A stretch of DNA of 64,000 nucleotides from JAHDDW01 sp964648795 (GTDB lineage Bacteria > Actinomycetota > Acidimicrobiia > Acidimicrobiales > SZUA-35). A model generated the notes under the pieces. The model saw only the letters and a list, made by a program, of their open reading frames with translations, searched no databases and was not told the origin of the DNA. Shown here one piece after another: positions 1 to 8,421 of this stretch. Where the stretch lies: assembly GCA_964648795.1 (NCBI GenBank), contig CAZYMB010000004.1, forward strand, positions 62,001 through 126,000. The letters run 5' to 3'. Made by a program: the position numbers and the translations under genes. How positions within the stretch are numbered: the first letter of the stretch is position 1; each line of letters starts with the position of its first letter.

Positions 1-1359
1 CGCTAAAGCTAGTTCAGTAACTGAGTCAATGATTCCAGTTTCCTCCGCTTGAGCTATAAACTCTGCGGTACTCTTGTCTGGGTTCGAACTCCATCTTGCA
101 AGCAACTCGACCATTGCGATCTCTCGAGTTGCAAGATCATAAATTGGTTGAGCCCAAATATCAATCTCACCGCTGCGCGTTGCTTTGCGTAAAGCTTCTC
201 GTGTTGCAGCCGACTTCAGACGAGTATCTGCCAGTTCTTCACTGAACTCTATGGCTTGACCTCGACCTGTAGCCTTTGCAGCATAAAGGGCGTAGTCACT
301 GCGCCGTAAATATTCAGAAAAGTCAGAAGTAGAATCCCAATCTTCTATCGGGCTTATTCCAACACTTGCAGAAATAAACACCTGCTCTTTGCCTATCTCG
401 AACGGTTCTTCTACCAGATCGATAAGACTGTCAGCAAATTCTTTTTGATCAATGTCGGAAGTAATAACAAGCAGAAACTCGTCACCACCAAGCCTTGCTA
501 CTTTCCCACTATTTGCGATCTTGGCTGAAAGTCGTTTGCCGACCAAACTCAAAACTTGATCCCCTACTTCGTGGCCAAGTCTGTCATTTACGTCTTTAAA
601 GCCATCAAGGTCACAGAACAGTACGGCTGAGATGTCCTTTGAAGGTGTACTGTTGAAGAAATCCGAGATACCTAGCCGGTTTAGCAAGCCGGTTAAATGG
701 TCATGATGAGACCGTTTTCGCTCAGTTTCAGCTCTACTCTCTGCAGAACTACGGAGACGAACTAATTCTTCGAATTGAGCGGTGTTCACCGACGGAAACA
801 AGAAAGCAAACGCAAGACTCACCAATGTTGCCCCAACCATATTCCGCTGGATTTCTCCATAAACCAATGGGGAAAACAGTGCCGGCGTCGCAATCGCTAA
901 CACAAGTGTTCTGGCAAAGGGTCGGATGGTGGAGAACGTAATTGATACAGCTCCGACAGATCCAAGTATTACTCCAACAGCTATTGCCACGAATTCAAAA
1001 TCTGGATCAGGATTGACTAAGACTATGGCGCCCGTGCTAGCAGCTAGTGCAGTAACAGAGGTAAAGAAGCCCCAAGGCAAACCATGTTTGGAGATTCTTG
1101 AATTGGTGTAACTTGAGAACCCCGTAACAATCATCGCAGCTGTGCAAGCCAAGATCGCTATGATCACCCATTGAGTAAGACTGTTTTCTCTCATCGTCAC
1201 GACACTTTGAGAAATGAACCAAAGCGTTGGTCCAGAAGTTGCAGCTAAAAGAGTAAACGGAAGTCTAATTCCTCTGAAGACATCGTGGCGAGCTGCAACA
1301 AGGTCGGGATCGACGTGGACACTTCCTGTGTCTAGCTGCTGTGTCGGCTCATTCTTCAC
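1..1359 (-). CDS. Membrane-anchored GGDEF-EAL cyclic-di-GMP protein, 3' end cut by window edge
   Basis: A tandem GGDEF-EAL protein that would make and/or break down the second messenger cyclic di-GMP at the inner membrane. Reading the minus strand from the GTG at 1359 gives a soluble leader of about 35 residues, then hydrophobic segments to about residue 190, then a GGDEF domain with an intact GGDEF motif at residues 291-295 (bases 475-489). No RxxD inhibitory site is seen just before that motif. An EAL domain begins near residue 397 with QPIYD and the EAL-type motif ELLARW. About 453 residues are visible; the rest of the EAL domain, including its metal ligands, lies beyond base 1, so phosphodiesterase activity cannot be judged. 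A TTG directly before the GTG (1362) is the only in-frame alternative start before a stop. Divergent from glyA. Confidence 0.9.
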   Translation of the reverse strand, partial: MKNEPTQQLDTGSVHVDPDLVAARHDVFRGIRLPFTLLAATSGPTLWFISQSVVTMRENSLTQWVIIAILACTAAMIVTGFSSYTNSRISKHGLPWGFFTSVTALAASTGAIVLVNPDPDFEFVAIAVGVILGSVGAVSITFSTIRPFARTLVLAIATPALFSPLVYGEIQRNMVGATLVSLAFAFLFPSVNTAQFEELVRLRSSAESRAETERKRSHHDHLTGLLNRLGISDFFNSTPSKDISAVLFCDLDGFKDVNDRLGHEVGDQVLSLVGKRLSAKIANSGKVARLGGDEFLLVITSDIDQKEFADSLIDLVEEPFEIGKEQVFISASVGISPIEDWDSTSDFSEYLRRSDYALYAAKATGRGQAIEFSEELADTRLKSAATREALRKATRSGEIDIWAQPIYDLATREIAMVELLARWSSNPDKSTAEFIAQAEETGIIDSVTELALA

Positions 1360-1384
1360 CAATACCTATCGGCTTGGAGGGTCC

Positions 1385-1390
1385 TATAAT
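1385..1390 (+). promoter_or_regulatory. Consensus -10 box for the ZTP riboswitch-glyA transcript
   Basis: A perfect TATAAT hexamer. Transcription would begin near 1397, giving a leader of about 200 nt that contains the ZTP riboswitch. No good -35 hexamer is seen 16-18 nt upstream. The complementary strand reads TATTAT at 1386-1391, so the same site could also supply a -10 for the divergent GGDEF-EAL gene. Confidence 0.45.
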
Positions 1391-1496
1391 AAGGCGCCAC
1401 AGGCGGCCCTAGATCTAGCTGATTTAGCGGCGTTTATAGCGTGGGTACAACCGCTCTCACAATTGCTTTGGCTTTCAAGTCACAACTACTAGGATT

Positions 1497-1570
1497 AATG
1501 GTGCTGTGACTGGCGTTTAGGTGGAATACCACCAGGGAGCAGCAAACAAATGCCGAGCGCCTGGGCGAAA
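1497..1570 (+). promoter_or_regulatory. ZTP (pfl-motif) riboswitch in the glyA leader
   Basis: The leader carries the two conserved blocks of the ZTP/ZMP riboswitch. The first is GACTGGCG at 1508-1515, followed by hairpin GGTGG (1520-1524) / CCACC (1529-1533) and then GGGAGC. The second is GCCGAGCGCCTGGGC at 1552-1566. GCTG (1503-1506) can pair with CAGC (1540-1543) to close P1, and GGCG (1512-1515) can pair with CGCC (1558-1561) as the family pseudoknot. This RNA class senses the purine intermediate ZTP/ZMP, which builds up when 10-formyl-THF is short, and it commonly precedes glyA, folate and purine genes. No U-tract terminator lies between it and glyA, so control is probably exerted on translation (inference). 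Confidence 0.9.
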
Positions 1571-1599
1571 CAGAAAAACCCATGAAAGAGGATAATCCT

Positions 1600-3039
1600 G
1601 TGCCCGAGTTAAGCATCGAATCGCAAGCCTTCCAATCAGCTTTAGAAGTAATTTCTGCTGTTGAACCAAACATTGCGGATCACATTCGCGGCGAGTTGGA
1701 CAATCAGCGAAGCCAACTAAAACTTATTGCTAGCGAGAACTATGCATCGCCGGCAACTCTGTTGACAATGGGCAATTGGTTGAGCGATAAGTATGCCGAA
1801 GGTAACCCGGGTCGACGTTTCTATGCCGGCTGCGAGTACATCGATAAGGTTGAAACTGCTGCTGCCGATCATGCCAAAGCTTTGTTCGGAGCAGACTACG
1901 CGTACGTGCAACCCCACTCAGGGATTGACGCCAACCTTGTTGCTTTCTGGGCGATACTCGCAAGCCGCATTGAGTCTCCATTCCTTGATTCGCTGTCTGT
2001 TAAAAACGTTAACGATCTAGATGACCAAGATTGGGCAGAGCTTCGAGCATCTCTTGGCAATCAACGTATGGTTGGCATGTCACTTGATGCTGGTGGCCAT
2101 CTAACTCACGGTTTCCGACACAACATCAGTGGCAAAATGTTTGATCAGCGAAGCTACGGTGTCGACCCTGAAACTGAAATGATCGATTATGACAATGTCG
2201 CTGAGATATGCAGAGAGTTCAAACCTCTGATTCTTGTTGCCGGCTACTCTGCATACCCGAGACGAGTCAACATCGCTAAGATGCGTGAAATAGCCGATGA
2301 AGTTGGCGCAACTTTGATGGTCGACATGGCGCACTTTGCCGGTCTAGTAGCAGGAAAGGTACTTACTGGCGACTTTGACCCGATACAGCACGCCCATATT
2401 GTTACCTCAACAACCCATAAGTCTCTAAGAGGACCACGTGGCGGGATTGTTCTGTCTAACGACGCTGAAATCGCTAAGTTCATCGACAAGGGTTGTCCTA
2501 TGGTGCTTGGTGGACCACTCTCAAATGTGATGGCGGCTAAGGCTGTTGCTTTTTCTGAAGCCCGCCAACCCGAGTTCCAAGCCTATGCACAGCAGATTGC
2601 CGATAACTCTGTAGCTCTCGCTGAAGGACTGATGGAGCGTGGAGCACGCCTAGTTACCGGTGGAACTGACAACCACTTGTGCGTAGTCGATGTAACTTCG
2701 TTTGGGTTAACTGGACGCCACGCTGAGGCAGCTCTACAAGATGCTGGTGTAATCTGTAACCGCAATTCGATTCCAAACGACCCTAACGGCGCTTGGTATA
2801 CCTCTGGTGTAAGACTTGGAACACCAGCATTAACTACTCTTGGAATGAAGACCGAAGAGATGGCCGAAGTCGCAGACATCATCACAACCGTTCTTAAAAA
2901 CACCAAGCCAGCTAACGGAAAAGATGGTAAGCCTTCACAAGCGAAGTACGATATCGATTCCAAAGTTGTTGATCAGTGCCGCAAGCGCTCTGCTAACCTG
3001 CTTGGAAACTTCCCGCTCTATGAGCAGGTTGTTGTTTAA
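1600..3039 (+). CDS. glyA: Serine hydroxymethyltransferase
   Basis: PLP-dependent enzyme that interconverts serine and glycine while loading one-carbon units on tetrahydrofolate in the cytoplasm. The protein opens with the family region QLKLIASENYASP and GNPGRRFYAGCEYID. The PLP lysine sits in STTHKSLRGPRGG (K274 counted from the GTG). There is an insertion of about 50 residues around 115-165, typical of the longer SHMT form of roughly 480 residues. I place the start at GTG 1600 because AGAGGA (1587-1592) lies 7 nt before it; the ATG at 1582 is also in frame and would add six residues, but has no Shine-Dalgarno sequence. It is the only gene behind the ZTP riboswitch, so it should be induced when one-carbon folate is low. 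Convergent with the next gene, 4 nt apart. Confidence 0.95.
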   Translation: MPELSIESQAFQSALEVISAVEPNIADHIRGELDNQRSQLKLIASENYASPATLLTMGNWLSDKYAEGNPGRRFYAGCEYIDKVETAAADHAKALFGADYAYVQPHSGIDANLVAFWAILASRIESPFLDSLSVKNVNDLDDQDWAELRASLGNQRMVGMSLDAGGHLTHGFRHNISGKMFDQRSYGVDPETEMIDYDNVAEICREFKPLILVAGYSAYPRRVNIAKMREIADEVGATLMVDMAHFAGLVAGKVLTGDFDPIQHAHIVTSTTHKSLRGPRGGIVLSNDAEIAKFIDKGCPMVLGGPLSNVMAAKAVAFSEARQPEFQAYAQQIADNSVALAEGLMERGARLVTGGTDNHLCVVDVTSFGLTGRHAEAALQDAGVICNRNSIPNDPNGAWYTSGVRLGTPALTTLGMKTEEMAEVADIITTVLKNTKPANGKDGKPSQAKYDIDSKVVDQCRKRSANLLGNFPLYEQVVV

Positions 3040-3043
3040 GCGC

Positions 3044-3982
3044 CTAACTCCACTCGGCCACAATCCAAGAGCCTAAGCCTCGAGGGTCCATTAGGGCTTT
3101 AGATTGTGACTTTCGGCTCTTCATTCTGAGGCTTGCAAGGTCTGGAGCAGCTTTCTGAGCTTCCCAGGCAAGCATTCCCTCCTCAACAAGAGCGTCTATC
3201 CCGTTTTCAACTAGAAACTCGGCCTGAGCGGTCGTCCTCATTGGGGTGGGGAGTTGATCGAACCCTATGTCGGTAGTGATATCTATCTGCCCAGGACTAG
3301 CCAGCGGGTCTACATCTACAATGTGGCCTTGATATGTCCTAAGCCAGTCCCCTCTTTTTGCTAGCTCGGCCGTTGTGGCCATTCCATAGTCAATCATCAG
3401 AAGCGATAGAGGGTTTCTGGATAGCACTGAACTAATCCATTGTTGAGAGCTTCCATGTACGGGGAAGGTCAAGCCATCATCTATTGTTTCGAACTTGTTG
3501 GCAACATCGGTTTCCAACTCGGCTCGCTGCCAAACTAATTCGCTATTAGAAACAAAAGCTTCTTCGATCTCTGTGCCAGCTTTGCGGCAATATCTGAATG
3601 GCAAATTATCCAGGAGCTCGTTTGCGAAGACGATTGCGTTACTCAGGTCCTGGGTTTCAAACTCGTCTGGGGTTAGATCACCGTTTTGATAGTCGACGCC
3701 AAGAACTTCTAAATCTGGAAGCTGCGAACGAAGCTCTGCCACAAGGGTGCCTCGGTTGGACCCGACATCGTAAACTGTCTTAATAGTGGTCTTTGCTGCC
3801 TCATCTCTGATCCAGTTCGCAACGACAGCACCAAATAGAGAACCTACCTCGGGGCTAGTAATAAAGGACCCTCGACTGCCAGTGGTTTGCTCAGCAGAGT
3901 TGTAGAAACCCCCATTGCTATACAAACAGCGCTCCATATAGGCGTCGAATCGCTCTAAATGGCTGTTTTGGGTGTTGTCCAT
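3044..3982 (-). CDS. MidA/NDUFAF7-family SAM-dependent methyltransferase
   Basis: A protein of 312 residues resembling the COG1565 family (MidA, mitochondrial NDUFAF7), putative SAM-dependent methyltransferases. NDUFAF7 dimethylates an arginine of a complex I subunit. Visible signs are RGSFITSPEVGSLFGAVVANWI near the N-terminus, the SAM-binding stretch VYDVGSNRGTLVAEL, NAIVFANELLDNLPFRY, and the late LLMIDYGM. The open frame runs on to 4327, but that extension is antisense to dapD and reads as non-coding; the start at 3982 gives the family N-terminus and has a TATGCT -10 box 8 nt upstream. With two complex I operons nearby, a role in complex I assembly is an attractive but unproven inference. 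Divergent from dapD. Confidence 0.8.
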   Translation of the reverse strand: MDNTQNSHLERFDAYMERCLYSNGGFYNSAEQTTGSRGSFITSPEVGSLFGAVVANWIRDEAAKTTIKTVYDVGSNRGTLVAELRSQLPDLEVLGVDYQNGDLTPDEFETQDLSNAIVFANELLDNLPFRYCRKAGTEIEEAFVSNSELVWQRAELETDVANKFETIDDGLTFPVHGSSQQWISSVLSRNPLSLLMIDYGMATTAELAKRGDWLRTYQGHIVDVDPLASPGQIDITTDIGFDQLPTPMRTTAQAEFLVENGIDALVEEGMLAWEAQKAAPDLASLRMKSRKSQSKALMDPRGLGSWIVAEWS

Positions 3983-3990
3983 CTCTAAAG

Positions 3991-3996
3991 AGCATA
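3991..3996 (-). promoter_or_regulatory. -10 box TATGCT for the MidA-like gene
   Basis: TATGCT on the minus strand ends 8 nt before the ATG at 3982, so the transcript would begin at or within a couple of bases of the start codon (leaderless). It fits the pattern of other genes in this window. Confidence 0.4.
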
Positions 3997-4024
3997 TTGG
4001 GAGCCCGGATCTAATCGCTAGGCT
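3997..4024 (+). promoter_or_regulatory. Putative dapD promoter (TTGGGA, 16 nt, TAGGCT)
   Basis: A -35-like TTGGGA (3997-4002) and a -10-like TAGGCT (4019-4024) are 16 nt apart. The predicted start near 4031 leaves a short leader that includes the strong GAGGAG Shine-Dalgarno sequence of dapD. Confidence 0.35.
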
Positions 4025-4049
4025 GTGATAACAAATTTGAGGAGACAAA

Positions 4050-4874
4050 ATGGCAGATTTAGAGGCACTAGAAAAAACGATCGAAGATGCGTTCGAAAGA
4101 CGAGCTGACTTAGACAGTTCTTCGACTGCCGAGCTAGACGCTGTCAACGAAGTACTCAACTTACTCGAAACCGGGGACCTGCGAGTAGCAGAACCAGCTG
4201 ACGGTGATTGGAAAGTTAACCAGTGGGTTAAGAAGGGTGTTCTCCTTAGCTTTAAACTGCAAGACAACAAACTAATTGACGCTGGCAACACCAAGTACTT
4301 TGACAAAGTCCCTCTAAAGTATGCCAAGTACGATCAGGCACGGTTCGAAGCCGAAAAGACTCGTGTTGTTCCTAACGCTCAAATTAGACGTGGCGTTTAC
4401 GCCGGACCAAATGTTGTCTTCATGCCAAGTTACGCAAACATTGGCGCATACATAGACGAAGGCACCATGGTCGACACATGGGCCACTGTCGGAAGTTGCG
4501 CACAGATAGGTAAGGATGTTCACCTTTCTGGTGGCGTAGGTATTGGTGGCGTTCTAGAGCCGCTACAGGCCAACCCAACAATCATTGAGGACAACTGCTT
4601 TATTGGCGCTCGTTCAGAGATCGTGGAGGGCGTTATCGTCGAGAAGGGCGCCGTTATCTCAATGGGTGTCTTTATTGGACAATCAACCAAGATTTACAAC
4701 CGTGAAACCGGCGAAATCAGCTACGGAAGAGTCCCAGCAGGATCTGTCGTTGTCCCAGGAAACCTTCCTTCAGCTGATGGTAGCCACAGCCTCTATGCTG
4801 CAGTAATCGTAAAGACAGTAGACGAACAGACTCGAGCAAAGACAGCTCTAAACGATCTACTCCGAGACGACTAG
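4050..4874 (+). CDS. dapD: 2,3,4,5-tetrahydropyridine-2,6-dicarboxylate N-succinyltransferase
   Basis: Transfers a succinyl group from succinyl-CoA to tetrahydrodipicolinate in the succinylase branch of lysine and meso-diaminopimelate synthesis (cytoplasmic). It has 274 residues, the length of the proteobacterial enzyme. An N-terminal helical domain (LEKTIEDAFERR) precedes a left-handed beta-helix with hexapeptide-like turns from about residue 105 (VVPNAQIRRGVYAGPNVVFMPSYANIGAYIDEGTMVDTWATVGSCAQIG), then the conserved GVGIGGVLEPLQANPTIIEDNCFIGARSEIVEG. Actinobacteria often carry a different, longer DapD, so this form may have been acquired by transfer (inference). GAGGAG lies 8-9 nt before the ATG. 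The next gene follows after 8 nt and is probably co-transcribed. Confidence 0.95.
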   Translation: MADLEALEKTIEDAFERRADLDSSSTAELDAVNEVLNLLETGDLRVAEPADGDWKVNQWVKKGVLLSFKLQDNKLIDAGNTKYFDKVPLKYAKYDQARFEAEKTRVVPNAQIRRGVYAGPNVVFMPSYANIGAYIDEGTMVDTWATVGSCAQIGKDVHLSGGVGIGGVLEPLQANPTIIEDNCFIGARSEIVEGVIVEKGAVISMGVFIGQSTKIYNRETGEISYGRVPAGSVVVPGNLPSADGSHSLYAAVIVKTVDEQTRAKTALNDLLRDD

Positions 4875-4882
4875 CTGATTAG

Positions 4883-5614
4883 ATGGCGGGCAGAAACATC
4901 AAGACCTGGAACGGATTTAATTCTCCACCTACTGGTTGGACTGTAACTATTCTGGTTGACGTATCTGAAATCATCGAGTCATGGTTCACAGCTGAGAACA
5001 ACGAGACATATAACAATCTGTATTGGCGACTACGTGAAAGATTCGGCTACCAACCTGTCTCATTAAAACCCAAGACCAGACGACTTCTCAGACCTCTAAA
5101 CAACTTGGTTGCCGAGGTCTTCTATAACGTGTTAGGCAAGGGCGACAGCTTTATGCTCTATTCCAATACAGTTAGCGCAAACGATATCCACTACGACAAA
5201 AACACACCTCTAAGAGCTGTAATTACTCTCCCTCATCCAAACCGAACAAATATGGTGCCCACCACAGTATTTTATCCAGCCCACAAAGGAGCCATACAAA
5301 GGCTGAAGCCATCTCCAAATCAAGACCTTGAACTCACCTACGCCGACCATAGTCCCGGTGTGGAGAGCACCACCGCTCTACTAGAAGCCAGACCGATATC
5401 TGTTGTTCCAAACTCACTTGCAATCTGGACCTCAGACACACCTCATTCGAGCCCCTGGATGACGAGATTCACCCGTCCATGTCTTGTGTACAGCACAGTT
5501 GGAACAAGTAGTGCTGACCTTTCCTCGATTGAACCTGGGAAAGAAACTAAGGCCCTGCCTTTGGTAGAGCCCAGACTAAACCGATACCCTCGGCAGGCAA
5601 TAAGGGCTCTATAG
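4883..5614 (+). CDS. Candidate 2-oxoglutarate/Fe(II)-dependent oxygenase, substrate unknown
   Basis: A protein of 243 residues that I do not recognise by overall sequence. It carries the residue pattern of 2OG-Fe(II) oxygenases: H103-x-D105 in DIHYDKNTPL, a distal H188 in SDTPHSS, and R198 exactly 10 residues later, where the 2-oxoglutarate-binding arginine usually lies. Intervening stretches look like beta strands, as expected of a double-stranded beta-helix. No signal peptide or membrane segment is visible. It starts 8 nt after dapD without an obvious Shine-Dalgarno sequence, so it is probably translated from the dapD message, and its substrate may be an amino acid or cell-wall precursor (speculation). 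The motif spacing is the only functional evidence. Confidence 0.5.
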   Translation: MAGRNIKTWNGFNSPPTGWTVTILVDVSEIIESWFTAENNETYNNLYWRLRERFGYQPVSLKPKTRRLLRPLNNLVAEVFYNVLGKGDSFMLYSNTVSANDIHYDKNTPLRAVITLPHPNRTNMVPTTVFYPAHKGAIQRLKPSPNQDLELTYADHSPGVESTTALLEARPISVVPNSLAIWTSDTPHSSPWMTRFTRPCLVYSTVGTSSADLSSIEPGKETKALPLVEPRLNRYPRQAIRAL

Positions 5615-5624
5615 AAGTAAATCG

Positions 5625-6836
5625 CTAACCCAGTACCACAACTGGAGTTGAGTTCCCGTTGGAGAAGTGAGTCCTTTGGGCAGTCGTATTGAAACTACCG
5701 TTTACAAAGTTCCACAAAGTTAGAGCATCTTCATTGTTCTGACGGATACAACCAGCTGACTCATGCTCGGTCAAATCGTTCGGACCGGCAAGCTGTTGCG
5801 CTGGATTATCTGGATTGAATGGAATACCGTGGAACCCAATACCCAAATCGTTACCTTGCTGGCCAGGCTCTATAAATCGCACCATGTTGTTTGATTGCCA
5901 CTGGTAGTTGCCACTGGCTTGACGTTCCCCCGACAAAGCAAACGTTGAACGAGTAGTTACTTCATATGTTCCAGCAAACGGCGAGCGTGGGTTACCACGA
6001 ACCTCGTAGAAGGCGTGGATAACGTCTTGACCGTTAACAGAATCGACCAACCACACCTTGTAACGATTAGCTGAGCTTGGGTTGCGACGATCATAGACAA
6101 TGCGTCGACCAGCTCCAGAATCGGCTGGAATGGCGTTCAGAGCCTCGACCTCTACGGTGGTTTCGCTACGTTCATCAAATACTCGTTCGCCTAGCTCAAG
6201 GTCTACTAAACCGATTCTCACGACAACATTCGTTGTCTCATCAAACTGACCAATGGTTCTCTGGATGTGATAACTACCCACTGCTTCACAGTCAACATCG
6301 ATGCGTTGACGTTCATCGGACTGGAAACTGAAGAGTACAACCTGATAGTCACGTCCATTGTCGCAACCAAACAATGATGCTTCTACTACGACTTCGTTGG
6401 CCAGGTTTACCGAAAGATTTGTTTCGAGTGTTGGGTGAGCTATTGGGGCAGGGGTAGCCGCTGACTCTGTCGCAATAATTTCAACACCGGTAGCAGCTGT
6501 CTCCTCTGGCGCTACAGGATCTGTCTGGTTAGCGGCGGCCGAATCTTCAACCGTCTCTGCTGGATCTTCTGGAGCATCAGCTGGTTCATCCACACGGAAG
6601 TCTTCCAAATCAAGAATGACTGAATCGTCGTTGGGTCCTCGGTCGTTGGCAACAGATGTCTCTTCATTAAAGAACTCAACAGCGTCAGCTGGGTCAGCAA
6701 CATCTACGACCGACTCACTGAGTTCAATCTCACTCGATGCTGAAGCAGCTGAGCCACACGCAGCTAAAAGTAGAATGCCGAAGGCTAGAAACAGCCTACG
6801 GAGGTTAATTGCTTTGATATCCGCCAAGATCCGCAC
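5625..6836 (-). CDS. Lipoprotein with C-terminal L,D-transpeptidase (YkuD) domain
   Basis: Probably an exported lipoprotein of 403 residues that cross-links peptidoglycan through 3-3 bonds or attaches proteins to it. A basic start and hydrophobic stretch end in the lipobox LLAAC (lipidated C27). A long linker rich in Asp, Glu, Ala and Thr (about residues 35-140) follows. The C-terminal third has the YkuD catalytic signature: GFHGIP (H336) and HESAGCIR with nucleophile C363. The GTG start at 6836 is supported by a TACACT -10 box 6 nt upstream, suggesting a leaderless message. It converges with the oxygenase gene (10 nt apart) and lies downstream of the nuo cluster, with its own promoter. Confidence 0.85.
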   Translation of the reverse strand: MRILADIKAINLRRLFLAFGILLLAACGSAASASSEIELSESVVDVADPADAVEFFNEETSVANDRGPNDDSVILDLEDFRVDEPADAPEDPAETVEDSAAANQTDPVAPEETAATGVEIIATESAATPAPIAHPTLETNLSVNLANEVVVEASLFGCDNGRDYQVVLFSFQSDERQRIDVDCEAVGSYHIQRTIGQFDETTNVVVRIGLVDLELGERVFDERSETTVEVEALNAIPADSGAGRRIVYDRRNPSSANRYKVWLVDSVNGQDVIHAFYEVRGNPRSPFAGTYEVTTRSTFALSGERQASGNYQWQSNNMVRFIEPGQQGNDLGIGFHGIPFNPDNPAQQLAGPNDLTEHESAGCIRQNNEDALTLWNFVNGSFNTTAQRTHFSNGNSTPVVVLG

Positions 6837-6842
6837 TGTTTC

Positions 6843-6848
6843 AGTGTA
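6843..6848 (-). promoter_or_regulatory. -10 box TACACT for the L,D-transpeptidase gene
   Basis: TACACT on the minus strand ends 6 nt before the GTG at 6836, so the message would start at the start codon. The same hexamer is found at a matching distance before dusB. Confidence 0.45.
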
Positions 6849-6885
6849 CAGCGACCCCTAAAAACACCACATCGGCTGCCTAGGT

Positions 6886-8421
6886 TTAGTTTCCTAAGCC
6901 GAATTCAGAGACTGAAAGATCTGGAAGAATGCCGGTTAGACCACTAACTAGCGTGAACACTACGGTGACAGCCAAGGCAAGCTGCAAACTAGGTGGGATT
7001 TTAATCCCTGAGCTGTCGTTGTTAGCTACAGGCTGGAACCACATTTGCTTGGCGACACCGAAGTAATAGTACGCAGCTATTACAGAGTTGACCGCAGCAA
7101 TAATGGCCAGCGATATACCTGCACCTGATGGAGACCCTGAGCCCTCACCGAATGACAACAAGACCTCGAAGATTCGGAACTTAGCTAACCAGCCACCACC
7201 TACCGGCGGAATACCGGCAAGCGAAATTAAGAAAAGGGTCATTGCTGCGACTAAGCCTGGAGCATATTGGAACATGCCGCCAAAGCTCGATGTCTCAGCA
7301 GAGCCAGTTTTACGTGCTGCCACAATTACAACAGCAAATGCTCCGAGTGTCATCGCTGCGTAAATAAGAAGATAGTTAACGATTACAGAACGAGCTAGAT
7401 CCGGGTTAGAGGCGTAGACAGCGAAAGGCGCAATCATATAACCGGCCTGACTAATACCTGAGTAGGCCAACATACGGACCAGGTTGGTCTGACGTAGCGC
7501 CAGCAAGTTGCCAACAGTCATTGTTAGCGCCGAGAGTATCCATGCAAATGGCTCGACTATAGAGCCACCTCCGTCAAAGGCAATGAATATGATGTTCATT
7601 AACGCTACGAAACCAGCTGTCTTAGATGCAACGGCCAAGAACGCTGTCAAAGGCGTGGGCGCACCTTCATAGGTGTCAGGCGCCCAAGAATGGAACGGCA
7701 CCGCTGAGACCTTGAAAGCAAAGCCTACGAGCGTAAATAGAATTGCGAGAATCGCTAGTGGTCGAGCTCCCGCCTCAGTAACTGCTGGGCCAATCTCGTC
7801 CAACAATGTGCTCCCAGAGATTCCGTACAGTAGCGACATGCCGTAAAGCATGATCGATGTCGCAAACACACCCATCAACATGTATTTGAGGCCAGCTTCA
7901 TTCGACTTATGGTCGCTCTTACGCCATGCCGCCATTAGATAAGCCGGAATTGAGACTAGCTCGATGGCTATAAAGATAGAAATTAAATCACGGGCCGATG
8001 TCATGACAATCATGCCTAATACAGATGCCGATATTAGCTGGTAGTACTCCGAGTCGTAATAGTCGCCGTCTGCCAGGTAGTCCGAGCTCATTAGCACTAC
8101 TACAAAGGCAACTAGTAAGAAGAGCCCTTTGAGTACAAGAGAGTATTGGTCAACGACATAACCGCCACCAAACATTTCGCGTGGAAGGTTCTCGTCTGCG
8201 TTCCACAAAGTGATAACCGGAACTAGCGCTACTAAGAAACCAAGACCAGTGAGGGTTGGGATGTATCGTCTGGCCTTGTCGAGTAGCACAATATCAAACA
8301 GGGTTACTAGCGCTCCCCAACCAAGAAGAATCAACTCAGGTGCTACCGCATGCCAATCAATGGCAGGCCGGTTGAATACAACCTCTGGGATATCAGCCTG
8401 TGCGATAATACTATTCAGCAC
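6886..8421 (-). CDS. nuoN: Complex I subunit N, 11-gene cluster
   Basis: Membrane antiporter-like subunit of the proton-pumping arm of complex I, 511 residues, multi-pass. Family signs include ISIFIAIELVSIPAYLMAAWRKSDHKSNEAGLKYML (with the transmembrane glutamate), FAFKVSAVPFHSWAPDTYEGAPTPLTAFLAVASK, and AGIPPVGGGWLAKF. The start overlaps the end of nuoM by 11 nt, consistent with translational coupling. It is the last gene of the operon that begins at 17440. A second, clearly diverged nuoN lies at 24708-26285. Confidence 0.95.
   Translation of the reverse strand: MLNSIIAQADIPEVVFNRPAIDWHAVAPELILLGWGALVTLFDIVLLDKARRYIPTLTGLGFLVALVPVITLWNADENLPREMFGGGYVVDQYSLVLKGLFLLVAFVVVLMSSDYLADGDYYDSEYYQLISASVLGMIVMTSARDLISIFIAIELVSIPAYLMAAWRKSDHKSNEAGLKYMLMGVFATSIMLYGMSLLYGISGSTLLDEIGPAVTEAGARPLAILAILFTLVGFAFKVSAVPFHSWAPDTYEGAPTPLTAFLAVASKTAGFVALMNIIFIAFDGGGSIVEPFAWILSALTMTVGNLLALRQTNLVRMLAYSGISQAGYMIAPFAVYASNPDLARSVIVNYLLIYAAMTLGAFAVVIVAARKTGSAETSSFGGMFQYAPGLVAAMTLFLISLAGIPPVGGGWLAKFRIFEVLLSFGEGSGSPSGAGISLAIIAAVNSVIAAYYYFGVAKQMWFQPVANNDSSGIKIPPSLQLALAVTVVFTLVSGLTGILPDLSVSEFGLGN

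Noticed and set aside
1591..1599. Hairpin at the glyA Shine-Dalgarno (AGGAT/ATCCT) as the riboswitch expression platform
   Set aside because: The loop would be too small to form as written; the real sequestering pairing could not be worked out by eye.
3983..4327. N-terminal extension of the MidA-like protein
   Set aside because: It is antisense to dapD, has a Ser-rich random composition, and the normal family N-terminus begins at 3982.
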